From: Cyclobacterium salsum
GTDB lineage: Bacteria; Bacteroidota; Bacteroidia; Cytophagales; Cyclobacteriaceae
Assembly: GCF_010119245.1 (NCBI RefSeq)
Contig: NZ_WNKG01000010.1
Span: forward strand, 62,001-126,000
Reading direction: 5' to 3'
DNA length: 64,000 bases
Below are positions 16,970 through 25,853 of the stretch, in pieces. Below the pieces are notes generated by a model that saw only the letters and a list, made by a program, of their open reading frames with translations, searched no databases and had not been told where the DNA came from. Position 1 is the stretch's first letter. Every line of letters starts with the position of its first letter. The position numbers and the translations under genes were made by a program.

Positions 16970-18033
16970 CAGCGATTCAATTTTTTGGACGAGTAGACCC
17001 GAAGATGCGATTCATTGGACCCGAATTTACCGGAGGAGGCAAAACGATGGGAATGACTCTGGCTGCAAATGGTTGCTTGTACTGCTGTCCCTATTATCAT
17101 CCAAGAGTTTTGAAAATAGATCCGGAAAATGCCACCGTTACGGAAATTGGACCTGAGTACCTGGGAAATGCTAAATGGTGGGGTATCTGCGCGCATCCAA
17201 ACGGCAAGTTATATTGTGCACCAAACGCCCGATTAACCTATTTGGAAATAGATCCTGCTACGGATACGATGACAGAAATCAATTCAGGTTACGACCTTGC
17301 CAGGGGCATTGCTTTTCACCCCAATGGGAAATTGTACAGTTGGAGAGCTGGTGGCGGTGGTGACAGTGACAGAAACCAGCTGATTGAATTTGATCCGGTA
17401 AGCCTTCAAATCAGCCTTGTTGGGGAAAGTGATTTATCCAGCGTGGCAGGTTCTATATTTAGAACCACGATTCTTGGTAAGGATAACAAGATTTATAATT
17501 CGGTGGCAAATAAACGTAGAATCTATAGATATGATCCAGTTTCAGATACTACAGAAATCTTTAATACGGAAGATATCGGGGGAAATAATTCTCATTGGGG
17601 AATGTGCCTGGCTGCAGACAACGAAAATATTTATTACGCAAATCATATTGATGGTAATCTAAATACCTGGTATGACACCAATGGGGTAAAAGGGGTAGCA
17701 TCCGGCTATCAGGCATATTCTCCCGGAGCTAATAATTTTGCAATTACACCGGCACCAGATGGCAACCTTTTTTGCGCACCGGCAAATAGCCCCTTCGTCA
17801 TCCGTCACAAAACGATAGATGGAATCGACTCTCCATTCGGATTTAATATGGGGACGACCGGCGAAAAGTACAGTTCTATAAAAAGCGCTGGAAATGGCAA
17901 ACTCTACCTGGCTCCCTATAATATGCCACAAGTCCTGGAAATATACGATGTTGGTGAATTTACCTCCTTCGACCAGGTGTATGGATTTGACCCCGTTACT
18001 AACGAGCCAACCATTTACATGAGAGGATTATGA
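16966..18033 (+). CDS. Phage-encoded beta-propeller protein
   Basis: A 355-residue protein with at least six repeated blades of about 45-55 residues. Each combines a hydrophobic strand with N/D-G-K-L-Y-type turns and VLKIDP-type closings (HPNGKLYCAP, HPNGKLYSW, PDGNLFCAP, GNGKLYLAP). The pattern is that of SMP-30/NHL-like or kelch-like propellers. No signal peptide is present, which fits a virion component, and it lies between tail genes with four-base overlaps on both sides. Carbohydrate binding on the host surface is a reasonable guess. Confidence 0.65.
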   Translation: MTAIQFFGRVDPKMRFIGPEFTGGGKTMGMTLAANGCLYCCPYYHPRVLKIDPENATVTEIGPEYLGNAKWWGICAHPNGKLYCAPNARLTYLEIDPATDTMTEINSGYDLARGIAFHPNGKLYSWRAGGGGDSDRNQLIEFDPVSLQISLVGESDLSSVAGSIFRTTILGKDNKIYNSVANKRRIYRYDPVSDTTEIFNTEDIGGNNSHWGMCLAADNENIYYANHIDGNLNTWYDTNGVKGVASGYQAYSPGANNFAITPAPDGNLFCAPANSPFVIRHKTIDGIDSPFGFNMGTTGEKYSSIKSAGNGKLYLAPYNMPQVLEIYDVGEFTSFDQVYGFDPVTNEPTIYMRGL

Positions 18034-18491
18034 CCGAAGAACTTTACTCAGAGCAAAAAATTCAGCACAGGCATTCCAATTACCTGATCCGTCTGGAGCA
18101 TGAAAGACTGGAAATTGACCAGGATCTGGAAATGACTGCTTCCATCCGCCTGGTCTTTTATACCAAGGACGAAGCCGGAGAGTTTGACCGGCCGGTACTC
18201 GATGTAATTCGGGAGGATACCAGCCTGACAGAATCACAAAAAAGGAATGATCTGGAAATGTTCCGGACAAGAGTTTGGAAGAGTTCTACCCGAGGATCCA
18301 TGGTTCTTCCTGATACCGGTGAATTGGTTTACCCAGATGAAAATGGAAATTACCCGGAGGGAGCCATCACCCAGCTGCAGTATTGGCAAAGTTTGCCTGC
18401 TACAGCCTTCCCTGGAGAGACACTGGCCGAAAAGGTTTATAGTGCGCTGCTGGTAAACATGCAGGAAATCTACGATTTGCAGAATATCTAA
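18030..18491 (+). CDS. Small phage tail-region protein
   Basis: A 153-residue protein that starts at an ATGA overlap with the propeller gene and is the last plus-strand gene of the prophage. It has an acidic N-terminal half, a central LPDTGELVYPDENGNYPEGA turn and a C-terminal helix. No family is recognised. It converges with the integrase, with nine bases between the two stops. It may be a tail-fibre chaperone or tip protein. Confidence 0.6.
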   Translation: MTEELYSEQKIQHRHSNYLIRLEHERLEIDQDLEMTASIRLVFYTKDEAGEFDRPVLDVIREDTSLTESQKRNDLEMFRTRVWKSSTRGSMVLPDTGELVYPDENGNYPEGAITQLQYWQSLPATAFPGETLAEKVYSALLVNMQEIYDLQNI

Positions 18492-18500
18492 ACTTACGAA

Positions 18501-19658
18501 CTACTCAACAAGAAACTTCATTTCTTCTCTTAATCTATCATCATCAACGTGGGTGTATTCCAAAGTTGTCGAAATTTTTTCATGGCCCATGAGCTTTTGC
18601 AAAACTTCAACATGCCCTCCCCTTCTCAGGAACTGCGTTGCAAACGTATGCCTGGCTACGTGCGTAGTTAAATTCTTCCGTATGCCAGCATTAGCAGCAA
18701 TTTCTTTTAATGTTCGGTTGGTCACCTGGTCGCTGACTGTCTCAAATAAATATCCTTTTTGGGTTAAGATGTAAGTAAAATGTTCATCTCGAAGAGGGAT
18801 TTTAATTGTCTTCTCGGTTTTCCGGGTTTTATAGGGGACAATAATTAGTAAATCATCATGGATATCTGACCACTTTGCGCGTTTGATATCCGAAAACCTG
18901 AGACCAGATATACAAGAAAAAAGAAAATGACAAAGTACCCGTTTATGGTGTTCTGGAATATGGTCTTCGTTGAAATAAATTTTGAGTTTCTCAATCTCCT
19001 CGGGTTTCAAGTAAACTTTTCTCCCAGGATATTTGGGCATGGAAAATTGACTTATTGAATCGATGTTTACTGAAATTCCTGATGCATAGGCTCTCCTTAC
19101 ATATGTCGTCATGGTTTTCAGAACTCGCCAGGTGGATGAAAGCTTGAGTCCTTCGTGTTTAATCAACCAAGCTTTGAAGGTTTCTAAAAATTCCTTGTTG
19201 ATCTCAGAAAATGGGATCTCGGATTTAAAAGATTTAATCTTTCTTAATCCCGAAAGCTCATTTTTATAGGTCTGCTTTTCGATCATAAAGGCATTGAACC
19301 GGTCTTCAATGTCATTTTCTGCCCAGATTATAAAATCCTTCCTTGCACCGTACCGCTTCAAGTCCTTATGAAACTGCTCAATAGATAGCTCCATGTCCGA
19401 ATGCCGGTAGAACATAAAAATATCGTTGATTTTGGCTATCTCCTTATTCACCAGAAGGTTGTAATCATTCGCCAGTTGATCCTTCTTTTTTCGGGGTAAA
19501 AACACACCTGCTTTGGTATCAAAAAATTCCACTGGCCATGAAATCTTCAATGAGATCGTGGTTTTTTTCGAATTGATAATTACCTGGAGATAAACAGGAG
19601 CAAAACCATCAGAATTGACTCGGTCAATTTTTATCCTACAATAGACGGAGGTTCTCAT
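18501..19658 (-). CDS. Phage tyrosine integrase
   Basis: A 385-residue tyrosine recombinase. The frame stays open to 19841, inside the tRNA gene, but the start at 19658 gives the normal N-terminus of this family (MRTSVYCRIKIDRVNSDGFA, Arm-DNA-binding type 5). A SAM-like core-binding domain spans about residues 100-200. The catalytic domain carries Arg in SGLRFSDI, the HVAR box, a Gly-His in LMGHEKIS and the nucleophile Tyr in TLEYTHV. It integrates and excises the prophage at the adjacent tRNA-Leu. All key residues are present. Confidence 0.95.
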   Translation of the reverse strand: MRTSVYCRIKIDRVNSDGFAPVYLQVIINSKKTTISLKISWPVEFFDTKAGVFLPRKKKDQLANDYNLLVNKEIAKINDIFMFYRHSDMELSIEQFHKDLKRYGARKDFIIWAENDIEDRFNAFMIEKQTYKNELSGLRKIKSFKSEIPFSEINKEFLETFKAWLIKHEGLKLSSTWRVLKTMTTYVRRAYASGISVNIDSISQFSMPKYPGRKVYLKPEEIEKLKIYFNEDHIPEHHKRVLCHFLFSCISGLRFSDIKRAKWSDIHDDLLIIVPYKTRKTEKTIKIPLRDEHFTYILTQKGYLFETVSDQVTNRTLKEIAANAGIRKNLTTHVARHTFATQFLRRGGHVEVLQKLMGHEKISTTLEYTHVDDDRLREEMKFLVE

Positions 19659-19800
19659 ACCTCCGATGTTAGGGTGAAAAAAGGGAGAAATACTACTTGC
19701 AAAAGTAGCCTTAATAGCCTGTCTGGGCATGTCGGGTGAAATTTGTGTGAAACAAAATTCCCCGTTTGAGCGACGTATTGGCCGATTTTGCCAAAATTTG

Positions 19801-19845
19801 TACCAGGAGCGGGAATCGAACCCGCACGGCCTAATGGCCACAAGA
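19801..19845. other. Likely attachment site within the 3' half of tRNA-Leu
   Basis: The integrase gene ends its upstream region at the tRNA-Leu 3' end, which faces the prophage. In this arrangement the crossover core lies in the 3' part of the tRNA, which the phage restores on integration. The exact core cannot be defined because the other att site is outside the window. Confidence 0.55.
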
Positions 19846-19884
19846 TTTTAAGTCTTGCGTGTCTACCTATTCCACCATCCCGGC
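19801..19884 (-). tRNA. tRNA-Leu (anticodon UAA)
   Basis: An 84-nt cloverleaf on the minus strand. The acceptor stem GCCGGGA pairs with TCCTGGT (two wobbles), the anticodon stem CAAGA/TCTTG encloses the loop CTTAAAA with anticodon TAA, and a long variable arm is present as expected for Leu. The T-arm has GGTTCGATTCC. CCA is not encoded (CAA follows the discriminator A), possibly because the 3' flank is phage DNA. Confidence 0.95.
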
Positions 19885-19939
19885 AATAACAAGTTCAAAG
19901 TTAGGTAAAATCCGGGATTTTACCCTTACCAGAACCCGC

Positions 19940-19968
19940 AAAAGAAGAAAGCCCTGCATCAGGGCTTT
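19940..19968 (-). terminator. Terminator between tRNA-Gly and tRNA-Leu
   Basis: AAAGCCCTG / CAGGGCTTT perfect 9 bp stem with a three-base loop, followed on the minus strand by a pyrimidine/T-rich tract. It lies directly downstream of tRNA-Gly. Confidence 0.7.
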
Positions 19969-19971
19969 TCT

Positions 19972-20047
<76 letters not shown>

Positions 20048-20185
20048 TGATTATATCATTCACAAAATGGTTTCCCTTTTCCGTGAATCTGAGGGCAAAT
20101 TTACGCCATAATTTCTAATCTCCAATATTCCGATGCAAATTTTTGTTACAGCCCCCCTACTCCTCTGAAACTAAAGCGGGTACGT

Positions 20186-22786
20186 TTATTCCAGCATTTT
20201 CTTTACCTCATTCAATTTCAACAAGGCCTCCACCGGAGAAATGGTATTGATGTCCAGCGCATCCAATAGCTCTTTGGCCTCCTTAAATTTCGGATCCATT
20301 TCAAACAGACTCAACTGGTAATTGTTCTTCGGCATGTCCCGGATGTTGTCCTGATGCTGCTGCAATTTCTTGTCCTTTTCCAGGTATTTCATAATTTCTG
20401 CCGCCCGCAGTACCACCGGATTGGGCATGCCCGCCATCTGGGCCACATGGATACCGAAACTGTGTTCGCTCCCCCCCTTTTCCAGCTTGCGCATAAAGAC
20501 GACCTTGTTACCTACCTCTTTTACCGAAACATTGAAGTTCTTTACCTTCGGAAAATCCGTGGCCAATTGGTTCAATTCATGGTAGTGGGTGGCAAATAGG
20601 GTCTTGGCCCGGCACTTGAGATGGTTGTGCAGGTATTCGACGATGGACCAGGCAATGGAAATCCCATCGTAGGTGGACGTTCCCCTTCCAATCTCGTCCA
20701 TCAACACCAAACTACGATCGGATAAGTTATTCAGAATACTAGCCGTCTCTGTCATTTCCACCATAAAGGTAGACTCTCCCTTGGACAGGTTATCGGAGGC
20801 CCCCACCCGGGTAAAGACCTTGTCCACCATGCCGATTCGGGCAAAGGTTGCCGGCACAAAACTTCCCATCTGAGCCATCAGCACGATCAGGGCCGTCTGC
20901 CGCAGTAATGCCGATTTTCCGGCCATATTTGGGCCGGTAATAATGATCACCTGCTGGGTGGAATTATCCAAAAAGGTGTCGTTGGGCACGTAATCCTCCC
21001 CGATACCCAGTTGCTTTTCGATCACCGGATGCCGCCCATCCCGAATCTCAATGGTATCCGAATCGGCAATTTTAGGCGCACAGTAGTTATTTTCAGAGGC
21101 CACTTCTGCAAAACTCAACAGGCAGTCCAGGGAGGCCAGCACCCGAGCATTTTGCTGAATCTGGACTACGTAATCCCCCGCATCCTGTACCAATAGCTGG
21201 AAATACTTTTGTTCCAGCACCAGCAGCCTTTCTTCCGCATGCAGGATCTTTTCTTCGTAGGTTTTGAGCTCTTCGGTAATGTAGCGTTCGGCATTGACCA
21301 GGGTCTGCTTGCGGATCCATTCTGCCGGCACCTTGTCCTTGTGCGTGTTGCTCACCTCCAGGTAATAACCAAAAACCTTGTTAAACGCGACCTTCAGGGA
21401 AGAAATGCCAGTTTTTTTGACTTCCCGCTGCTGGATCTGCACCAGGTAATCCTTACCCGAGGTAGCCAGCTTGCGGTATTCGTCCAGGTCCGGATCGACT
21501 CCATTTTTGATGATGCCTCCCTGATGGGTCAACATGGGGGCATCCTCCAGCAGCTCCCGCTCGATTTTTTCCAGCAGGTAGGCACAGGTATTTAGCCGGT
21601 CCGCTAGTTTTTTCAAGGGCCCGTTTTCCTGGCTGGAAAGCAATTCCTTGATCGGAAGTGTGCTTTTCAAGGCCTTTCGCAGGTGGTTCATTTCACGTGG
21701 ATTGATCCTGCCCACCGCTACCTTGGAGATGAGCCGTTCCAGGTCTCCGATTTGTTTGAGGTGGGAAAACAATTCCTCCCTCAGCTCCGGTTTTTGGTAA
21801 AAAAACCGGACCACCTGTTGCCTTTCTTCAATGGGTTCCTTTTCCTTCAGAGGCAATACCATCCATTGTTTCAGCATCCGGCTGCCCATTGGGGTATGGG
21901 TTTTGTCCAGAATCTGGATCAGGGGAACGCCCCCGTCCTGCTGAGGGTAAATGAGCTCCAGGTTGCGAATGGTAAACTTATCCAACCACACGTATTTTTC
22001 TTCCGCTATGCGGGAGATGGAAGCAATGTGTTTTACTTCCTTGTGCTCGGTTTCTTCCAGGTAATAGAGAATGGCCCCGGCTGCAATGGTACCCAACACC
22101 TGGTTTTCGATTCCGAAGCCCTTCAGGTTGTTGGTGCCAAAATGACGGATGAGTTTTTCGTAGGTGTAATCCTGCTGGTACACCCAATCCTCACAGTGGA
22201 AGGTGGTAAAGTCGTTTTTCAATAGGTCTCCGGCAAGGCTTCTGGAAGCCTTGGAATGGATCACCTCGGAGGGGTTAAAACTTTGCAGCAGTTTTTCGAT
22301 ATAGGATTGCTTTCCCTCGGCACACATAAATTCACCCGTGGACAGGTCCAGAAAGGCAATTCCCAACTGGTCCCCGGCGAAATGAATACTGGCCAAAAAA
22401 TTATTCCGTCGCTTATCCAGGACGTTGTCGTTATATGCCAAACCGGGAGTAACCAGCTCCGTTACGCCTCTTTTCACAATCCCCTTTACCTCCCGGGGAT
22501 CTTCGAGCTGATCGCAAATGGCAACCCGATTGCCGGCCCGGACCAATTTAGGCAAGTAAGCCTCCAGGGAATGGTGCGGAAAACCCGCCAATTCTATATG
22601 GGAAGCAGAACCGTTTGCCCGTTTGGTCAAGACAATATCCAGGATTTTGCTCGCTTTGATGGCATCTTCCCCGAAGGTTTCATAAAAATCCCCTACCCGA
22701 AAAAGCAAAATTGCTCCGGGATGCTTTGCCTTAATGGCATTGTACTGTTTCATTAAAGGGGTTTCCTTCACCGCTGCTTTCGCCAT
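20186..22786 (-). CDS. mutS: DNA mismatch repair protein MutS
   Basis: An 866-residue MutS of normal length. The N-terminal mismatch-recognition domain carries the Phe-x-Glu motif in [11 protein letters not shown] (about residues 30-40). The connector, lever and clamp regions follow. The ATPase has Walker [10 protein letters not shown] (about 617), the STFMVEM signature, Walker [13 protein letters not shown] (about 695) and the [10 protein letters not shown] switch. It recognises base mismatches and small loops and recruits MutL in the cytoplasm. It is transcribed alone and divergent from the methyltransferase gene. It lies next to the tRNA pair, clearly outside the prophage. Confidence 0.98.
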   Translation of the reverse strand: MAKAAVKETPLMKQYNAIKAKHPGAILLFRVGDFYETFGEDAIKASKILDIVLTKRANGSASHIELAGFPHHSLEAYLPKLVRAGNRVAICDQLEDPREVKGIVKRGVTELVTPGLAYNDNVLDKRRNNFLASIHFAGDQLGIAFLDLSTGEFMCAEGKQSYIEKLLQSFNPSEVIHSKASRSLAGDLLKNDFTTFHCEDWVYQQDYTYEKLIRHFGTNNLKGFGIENQVLGTIAAGAILYYLEETEHKEVKHIASISRIAEEKYVWLDKFTIRNLELIYPQQDGGVPLIQILDKTHTPMGSRMLKQWMVLPLKEKEPIEERQQVVRFFYQKPELREELFSHLKQIGDLERLISKVAVGRINPREMNHLRKALKSTLPIKELLSSQENGPLKKLADRLNTCAYLLEKIERELLEDAPMLTHQGGIIKNGVDPDLDEYRKLATSGKDYLVQIQQREVKKTGISSLKVAFNKVFGYYLEVSNTHKDKVPAEWIRKQTLVNAERYITEELKTYEEKILHAEERLLVLEQKYFQLLVQDAGDYVVQIQQNARVLASLDCLLSFAEVASENNYCAPKIADSDTIEIRDGRHPVIEKQLGIGEDYVPNDTFLDNSTQQVIIITGPNMAGKSALLRQTALIVLMAQMGSFVPATFARIGMVDKVFTRVGASDNLSKGESTFMVEMTETASILNNLSDRSLVLMDEIGRGTSTYDGISIAWSIVEYLHNHLKCRAKTLFATHYHELNQLATDFPKVKNFNVSVKEVGNKVVFMRKLEKGGSEHSFGIHVAQMAGMPNPVVLRAAEIMKYLEKDKKLQQHQDNIRDMPKNNYQLSLFEMDPKFKEAKELLDALDINTISPVEALLKLNEVKKMLE

Positions 22787-22888
22787 GTGAATTTGTCTTG
22801 TTTAAATAAACCCTGAATTTACTTGATCCTTCCCATAAACAAAAATACCGCTCCGAAATTAGGACTTTCTACTATTTCGGATAACCCC

Positions 22889-22896
22889 TATCTTTG
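22889..22896 (+). promoter_or_regulatory. Bacteroidota -7 promoter box for the SpoU methyltransferase
   Basis: TATCTTTG is an exact match to TAnnTTTG, 22 bases before the ATG at 22918. It shows that the true start is 22918, not the TTG that overlaps this box. Confidence 0.6.
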
Positions 22897-22917
22897 CAGC
22901 CCAAACCCCATCCGAGA

Positions 22918-23457
22918 ATGAGAAAACGAAGCATGGATGAACTTAACCGGCTATCGGTCGAGGCATTCAAGAAAGCCACAAAAAATCCCATTGTACTGAT
23001 ACTGGACAATGTTCGCAGTCTGAATAACGTGGGCTCGGCCTTTCGAACCGCAGATGCTTTTTTAGTGGAAAAAATTTTCCTCTGTGGCATTACCGGTAGC
23101 CCTCCCCACCGGGAAATTCACAAAACCGCCCTGGGTGCCACCGAATCGGTATCCTGGGAATACCGGGAAAACACCGTGGAACTGGTAAGGGAACTCAGGA
23201 AGGATGGTTATCAAATTTGCGTGCTGGAGCAAGCCTCCCACAGCACCCCTCTGAACCGCTTCCAACCCAAACCCGATCAAGCCTATGCCCTGGTTTTTGG
23301 TAATGAGGTATTTGGTGTGGAAGAGGAAGTCCTGGAGCATGCAGATGAGGTGTTGGAAATCCCGCAATTGGGCACCAAGCATTCCTTAAATATTTCCGTC
23401 TCCATGGGCATTGCCCTTTGGGACCTGGTCAATAAAACCCAGGGCCTGGATTCTTGA
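22918..23457 (+). CDS. SpoU/TrmH family RNA 2'-O-methyltransferase
   Basis: A 179-residue SPOUT-fold enzyme that transfers methyl from S-adenosylmethionine to a ribose 2'-OH in tRNA or rRNA. Motif 1 is NVGSAFRTADAF (about residues 41-52), motif 2 is LVFGNEVFGV (about 128-137), and motif 3 is IPQLGTKHSLNISVSMGIAL (about 152-171), which forms the trefoil knot. There is no N-terminal L30-like domain, so it is closer to small TrmH/TrmL-type proteins. The exact target nucleotide cannot be told from sequence. The start at 22918 is set by the promoter box just upstream. Confidence 0.9.
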   Translation: MRKRSMDELNRLSVEAFKKATKNPIVLILDNVRSLNNVGSAFRTADAFLVEKIFLCGITGSPPHREIHKTALGATESVSWEYRENTVELVRELRKDGYQICVLEQASHSTPLNRFQPKPDQAYALVFGNEVFGVEEEVLEHADEVLEIPQLGTKHSLNISVSMGIALWDLVNKTQGLDS

Positions 23458-23557
23458 TCTCGAAGCAGCCCCTTGGACCCCGACATTTTTTCTTAAAAAT
23501 TCATCTTAATTAATAACTAATTCGTAAATTCAGTTGTCAATTATATCAGATGAACTT

Positions 23558-24334
23558 ATGAAAAAATTCTTTTTTTTGCTTCTTTTGACGGCCTTGGGCT
23601 GGGTGGCAGGTTGTAAAACCCAACAGGCTCCTGTCACTGGAGATACCAGTGCCAACTCCCTGGACTGGGAAGGCACCTATGAAGGTACCCTTCCCTGCGC
23701 TGACTGCGAGGGGATCGCTACCTCCATCAGCCTGGACCGGGAAGGAAAATACGTGAAAGCCACCCGGTATCTGGGAAAGAGTGGGGAGGAATACCGGCAG
23801 GAAGGGCGTTTTGAATGGAATTCAGCTGGCAACACCATCAGCCTAACCGGCATTACAGATGCCCCCAATCAATACCTGGTAGGAGAAAATCAACTTTTTC
23901 ACCTGGACAGTGAAGGCAACCGGATTTCCGGAGAGCTGGCAGCCCACTATGTGTTGAAAAAGGTCGTTGCCAAAACCAACCACCCCTTGCTGGATGCCAA
24001 ATGGGTACTCACGGCGATGGAAAAGTTTCCAGCAGAAGACTGGAACCCCGGGGAGATCTTTGTTTTTCTGGAGAAAGAAAGCAGCCGTCTGCACGGGTTT
24101 GGTGGCTGCAACAACTTTTTTGGCGTATATGAGCTTGAAACCGGAAACGGGCTGGAACTTGGAAAGATTGGCAGGACCCAAAAATACTGTGAGAGCGAGA
24201 TGCAGGCAGAAAATTTCTTTTTCGCCTATTTGGAACAGGTGCGGTACTACCGGCTGGAGGCGGATACGCTGGAGTTAAGGGATGAGGACAACAGGCTGCT
24301 GCTTACTTTTACTAAAAAGTCCGGGGATGAGTAA
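23558..24334 (+). CDS. NlpE-like plus META domain lipoprotein
   Basis: A 258-residue lipoprotein. The signal peptide runs MKKFFFLLLLTALGWVAGC (Cys about 19). Residues about 40-130 are NlpE-like, with the family hallmark GTYEGTLPCADCEGI containing the CxxC pair. Residues about 145-250 are a META/HslJ domain (WVLTAM, GFGGCNNFFGVYE, EMQAENFFF). NlpE is an outer-membrane lipoprotein linked to copper and envelope stress sensing; META domains occur in HslJ and heat- or motility-linked proteins. The combination suggests an envelope-stress or metal-responsive lipoprotein. The frame starts earlier, but only 23558 gives a signal peptide. Confidence 0.85.
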   Translation: MKKFFFLLLLTALGWVAGCKTQQAPVTGDTSANSLDWEGTYEGTLPCADCEGIATSISLDREGKYVKATRYLGKSGEEYRQEGRFEWNSAGNTISLTGITDAPNQYLVGENQLFHLDSEGNRISGELAAHYVLKKVVAKTNHPLLDAKWVLTAMEKFPAEDWNPGEIFVFLEKESSRLHGFGGCNNFFGVYELETGNGLELGKIGRTQKYCESEMQAENFFFAYLEQVRYYRLEADTLELRDEDNRLLLTFTKKSGDE

Positions 24335-24403
24335 AAATTCCCTTGATTTCTTAGGAAATTTAAAATTTATCGGCTAATTTTTTAGTCTCAAATTAACTTG
24401 CTG

Positions 24404-25555
24404 ATGAAATACTCCTTCATTTTTGGCCTGTCTCTGGCTCTCGCTGCCTGCCAATCCTCCGAAAACCAATCCGATTCCGGAGACCAATTCGATTTGCAGA
24501 TGGATACCGTCATGATCCACCCGGGAGAGGAGATCCTTTTTCTAAACTCGGGTCTGTACCATGCCAAGCTGACTCCGGACAAAAAATACCTCTACAATTT
24601 CAATTACCAGGAATACAGCATCGAGAAAATCGACCTGGACGAACTTAAATTTGTCAGTAAAATCACCCTGGACAAGGAAGGACCCAATGGGTTGGGAGCC
24701 TACTTTCGAAGCCTTGAACTCATTGGTGAAGACCGCTTTTTATTTTGCAGCTATGGGCAAGACAATATCATAAATGATCAGGGAAAAAAGCTGGAGCAGT
24801 TTGAATTGGCCAAAATGGGTGCGGATGACGAAAGGCTGGAGGAGCGCGATAATATCCTGGCTCCATTGAGTATTGACGGAAAGGCTGAGCGCTTTGCGGG
24901 CATGGTGACCAACTGGGAAAAGAAAACCGCCAAACTGGTGTTAATTGATCGGGAGCAGAACCAAATAACCAGCTTTGTAACGCCAGAAATTGAAAAGGCT
25001 TCCAAATTTGAAATCATGCTCAACGATGGGGAGTCAAGAATGGGGCTGGGCACCTACCGGTTTGGAAAGGTAGAAAATGGAAAGCTTATTTTTGGAACCG
25101 GGGTAGGACATGAGCTTTATGTACTGGATCCAGAGGCTGAAGAATTCCGCCTGGTACGCTATGCGAGTGAACTCCTCCCTCCGGAAAAGAGCGGAGAATA
25201 TCCGGCAGAGGTGAGTAGTCAAAGCGAAATGCGGGTCATTCACGAGAAAATCCAATCTGACATCAACTTTGCCGCTCCGGTTTGGGACGAAAAAAAGCAG
25301 GTGTATTACCGCCTGGCTTTCCGGATGGAGTTTGACGACTCCCAACCCATTCCCGAAGGCCGCTTTATGCGGGAAACAAGCGGGGCAACTGTCTTCTTGA
25401 CCGTTTTGGACAAAGATTTCAATCCGGTAAGTGAAGGTCAACTAACCGCAATGAACAAGTATCCTCCTTTTTATTTTGCCAAAGACGGCAAGCTATGGCT
25501 CTTCGAAAATCTGGAAGATGAAATGGGCTTTGTCCGAATGGATATTTCCTGGTAA
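24404..25555 (+). CDS. DUF4221 family lipoprotein
   Basis: A 383-residue lipoprotein with signal MKYSFIFGLSLALAAC (Cys about 16). The mature part is beta-rich, with the spacing of a propeller-like fold (YLYNFNYQEYSIEKIDLDEL, FLFCSYGQDNIIND, KLIFGTGVGHELYVLDPEAE, YPPFYFAKDGKLWLFEN). This matches the DUF4221 family common in Cytophagales, of unknown function and exported to the envelope. A second start two codons earlier (TTG) is less likely. It converges with the regulator gene across the hairpin array. Confidence 0.8.
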   Translation: MKYSFIFGLSLALAACQSSENQSDSGDQFDLQMDTVMIHPGEEILFLNSGLYHAKLTPDKKYLYNFNYQEYSIEKIDLDELKFVSKITLDKEGPNGLGAYFRSLELIGEDRFLFCSYGQDNIINDQGKKLEQFELAKMGADDERLEERDNILAPLSIDGKAERFAGMVTNWEKKTAKLVLIDREQNQITSFVTPEIEKASKFEIMLNDGESRMGLGTYRFGKVENGKLIFGTGVGHELYVLDPEAEEFRLVRYASELLPPEKSGEYPAEVSSQSEMRVIHEKIQSDINFAAPVWDEKKQVYYRLAFRMEFDDSQPIPEGRFMRETSGATVFLTVLDKDFNPVSEGQLTAMNKYPPFYFAKDGKLWLFENLEDEMGFVRMDISW

Positions 25556-25569
25556 GGGAATACTTCAAA

Positions 25570-25853
25570 GGTTATGACCTTTGGGGTTTCTCCAACCCCG
25601 AAGGTCGTTCCGCAATACGTTCACGAAAAAACCTTCGAGGTCTCGAAGACCTCAAAGGTTATAGAAGAATCCTGACCTTTGGGGTTTTCCCAACCCCGAA
25701 GGTCTTTCGCAGGACGTACACTAAAAAAACCGTCGAGGTCTCGAAGACCTCAAAGGTTATAGAAGAATCCTTACCTTTGGGGTTTTCCCAACCCCGAAGG
25801 TCTTTCAGCAGGACGTACACTAAAAAAACCGTCGAGGTCCCAAAGACCTCAAC
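25570..25853. repeat. Three tandem units (87, 98, 99 bp), each with two hairpins
   Basis: Units start with GGTTAT at 25570, 25657 and 25755. Units 2 and 3 are nearly identical; unit 1 lacks an 11-base block and is more diverged. Each unit contains one hairpin built on ACCTTTGGGGTT/AACCCCGAAGGT and a second on GAGGTC/GACCTC between A-rich linkers. The array separates two convergent genes and runs a few bases into the 3' end of the regulator gene. It can act as a bidirectional terminator. Confidence 0.9.

Larger units (their letters stand above)
1..19884. mobile_element. Prophage, right part (left end outside window), integrated at tRNA-Leu
   Basis: A run of co-directional, tightly packed plus-strand genes (several ATGA overlaps) includes a TP901-type tape measure, a holin, a spanin-like lipoprotein and large tail proteins. 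It ends in a minus-strand tyrosine integrase that abuts the 3' end of a tRNA-Leu gene. This is the standard right end of a prophage integrated into a tRNA. Capsid, terminase and portal genes are not seen and should lie left of position 1. A 5.4 kb cargo island interrupts the tail module. Whether the prophage is complete or a tail-bearing remnant cannot be judged from this window. Confidence 0.9.

Noticed and set aside
19659-19841. Longer integrase N-terminus starting inside tRNA-Leu
   Set aside because: The frame is open but codes no integrase-like residues; the family N-terminus begins at 19658.
25570-25853. CRISPR-like array
   Set aside because: Units are contiguous, about 98 bp, with no variable spacers and with internal hairpins; not a CRISPR.
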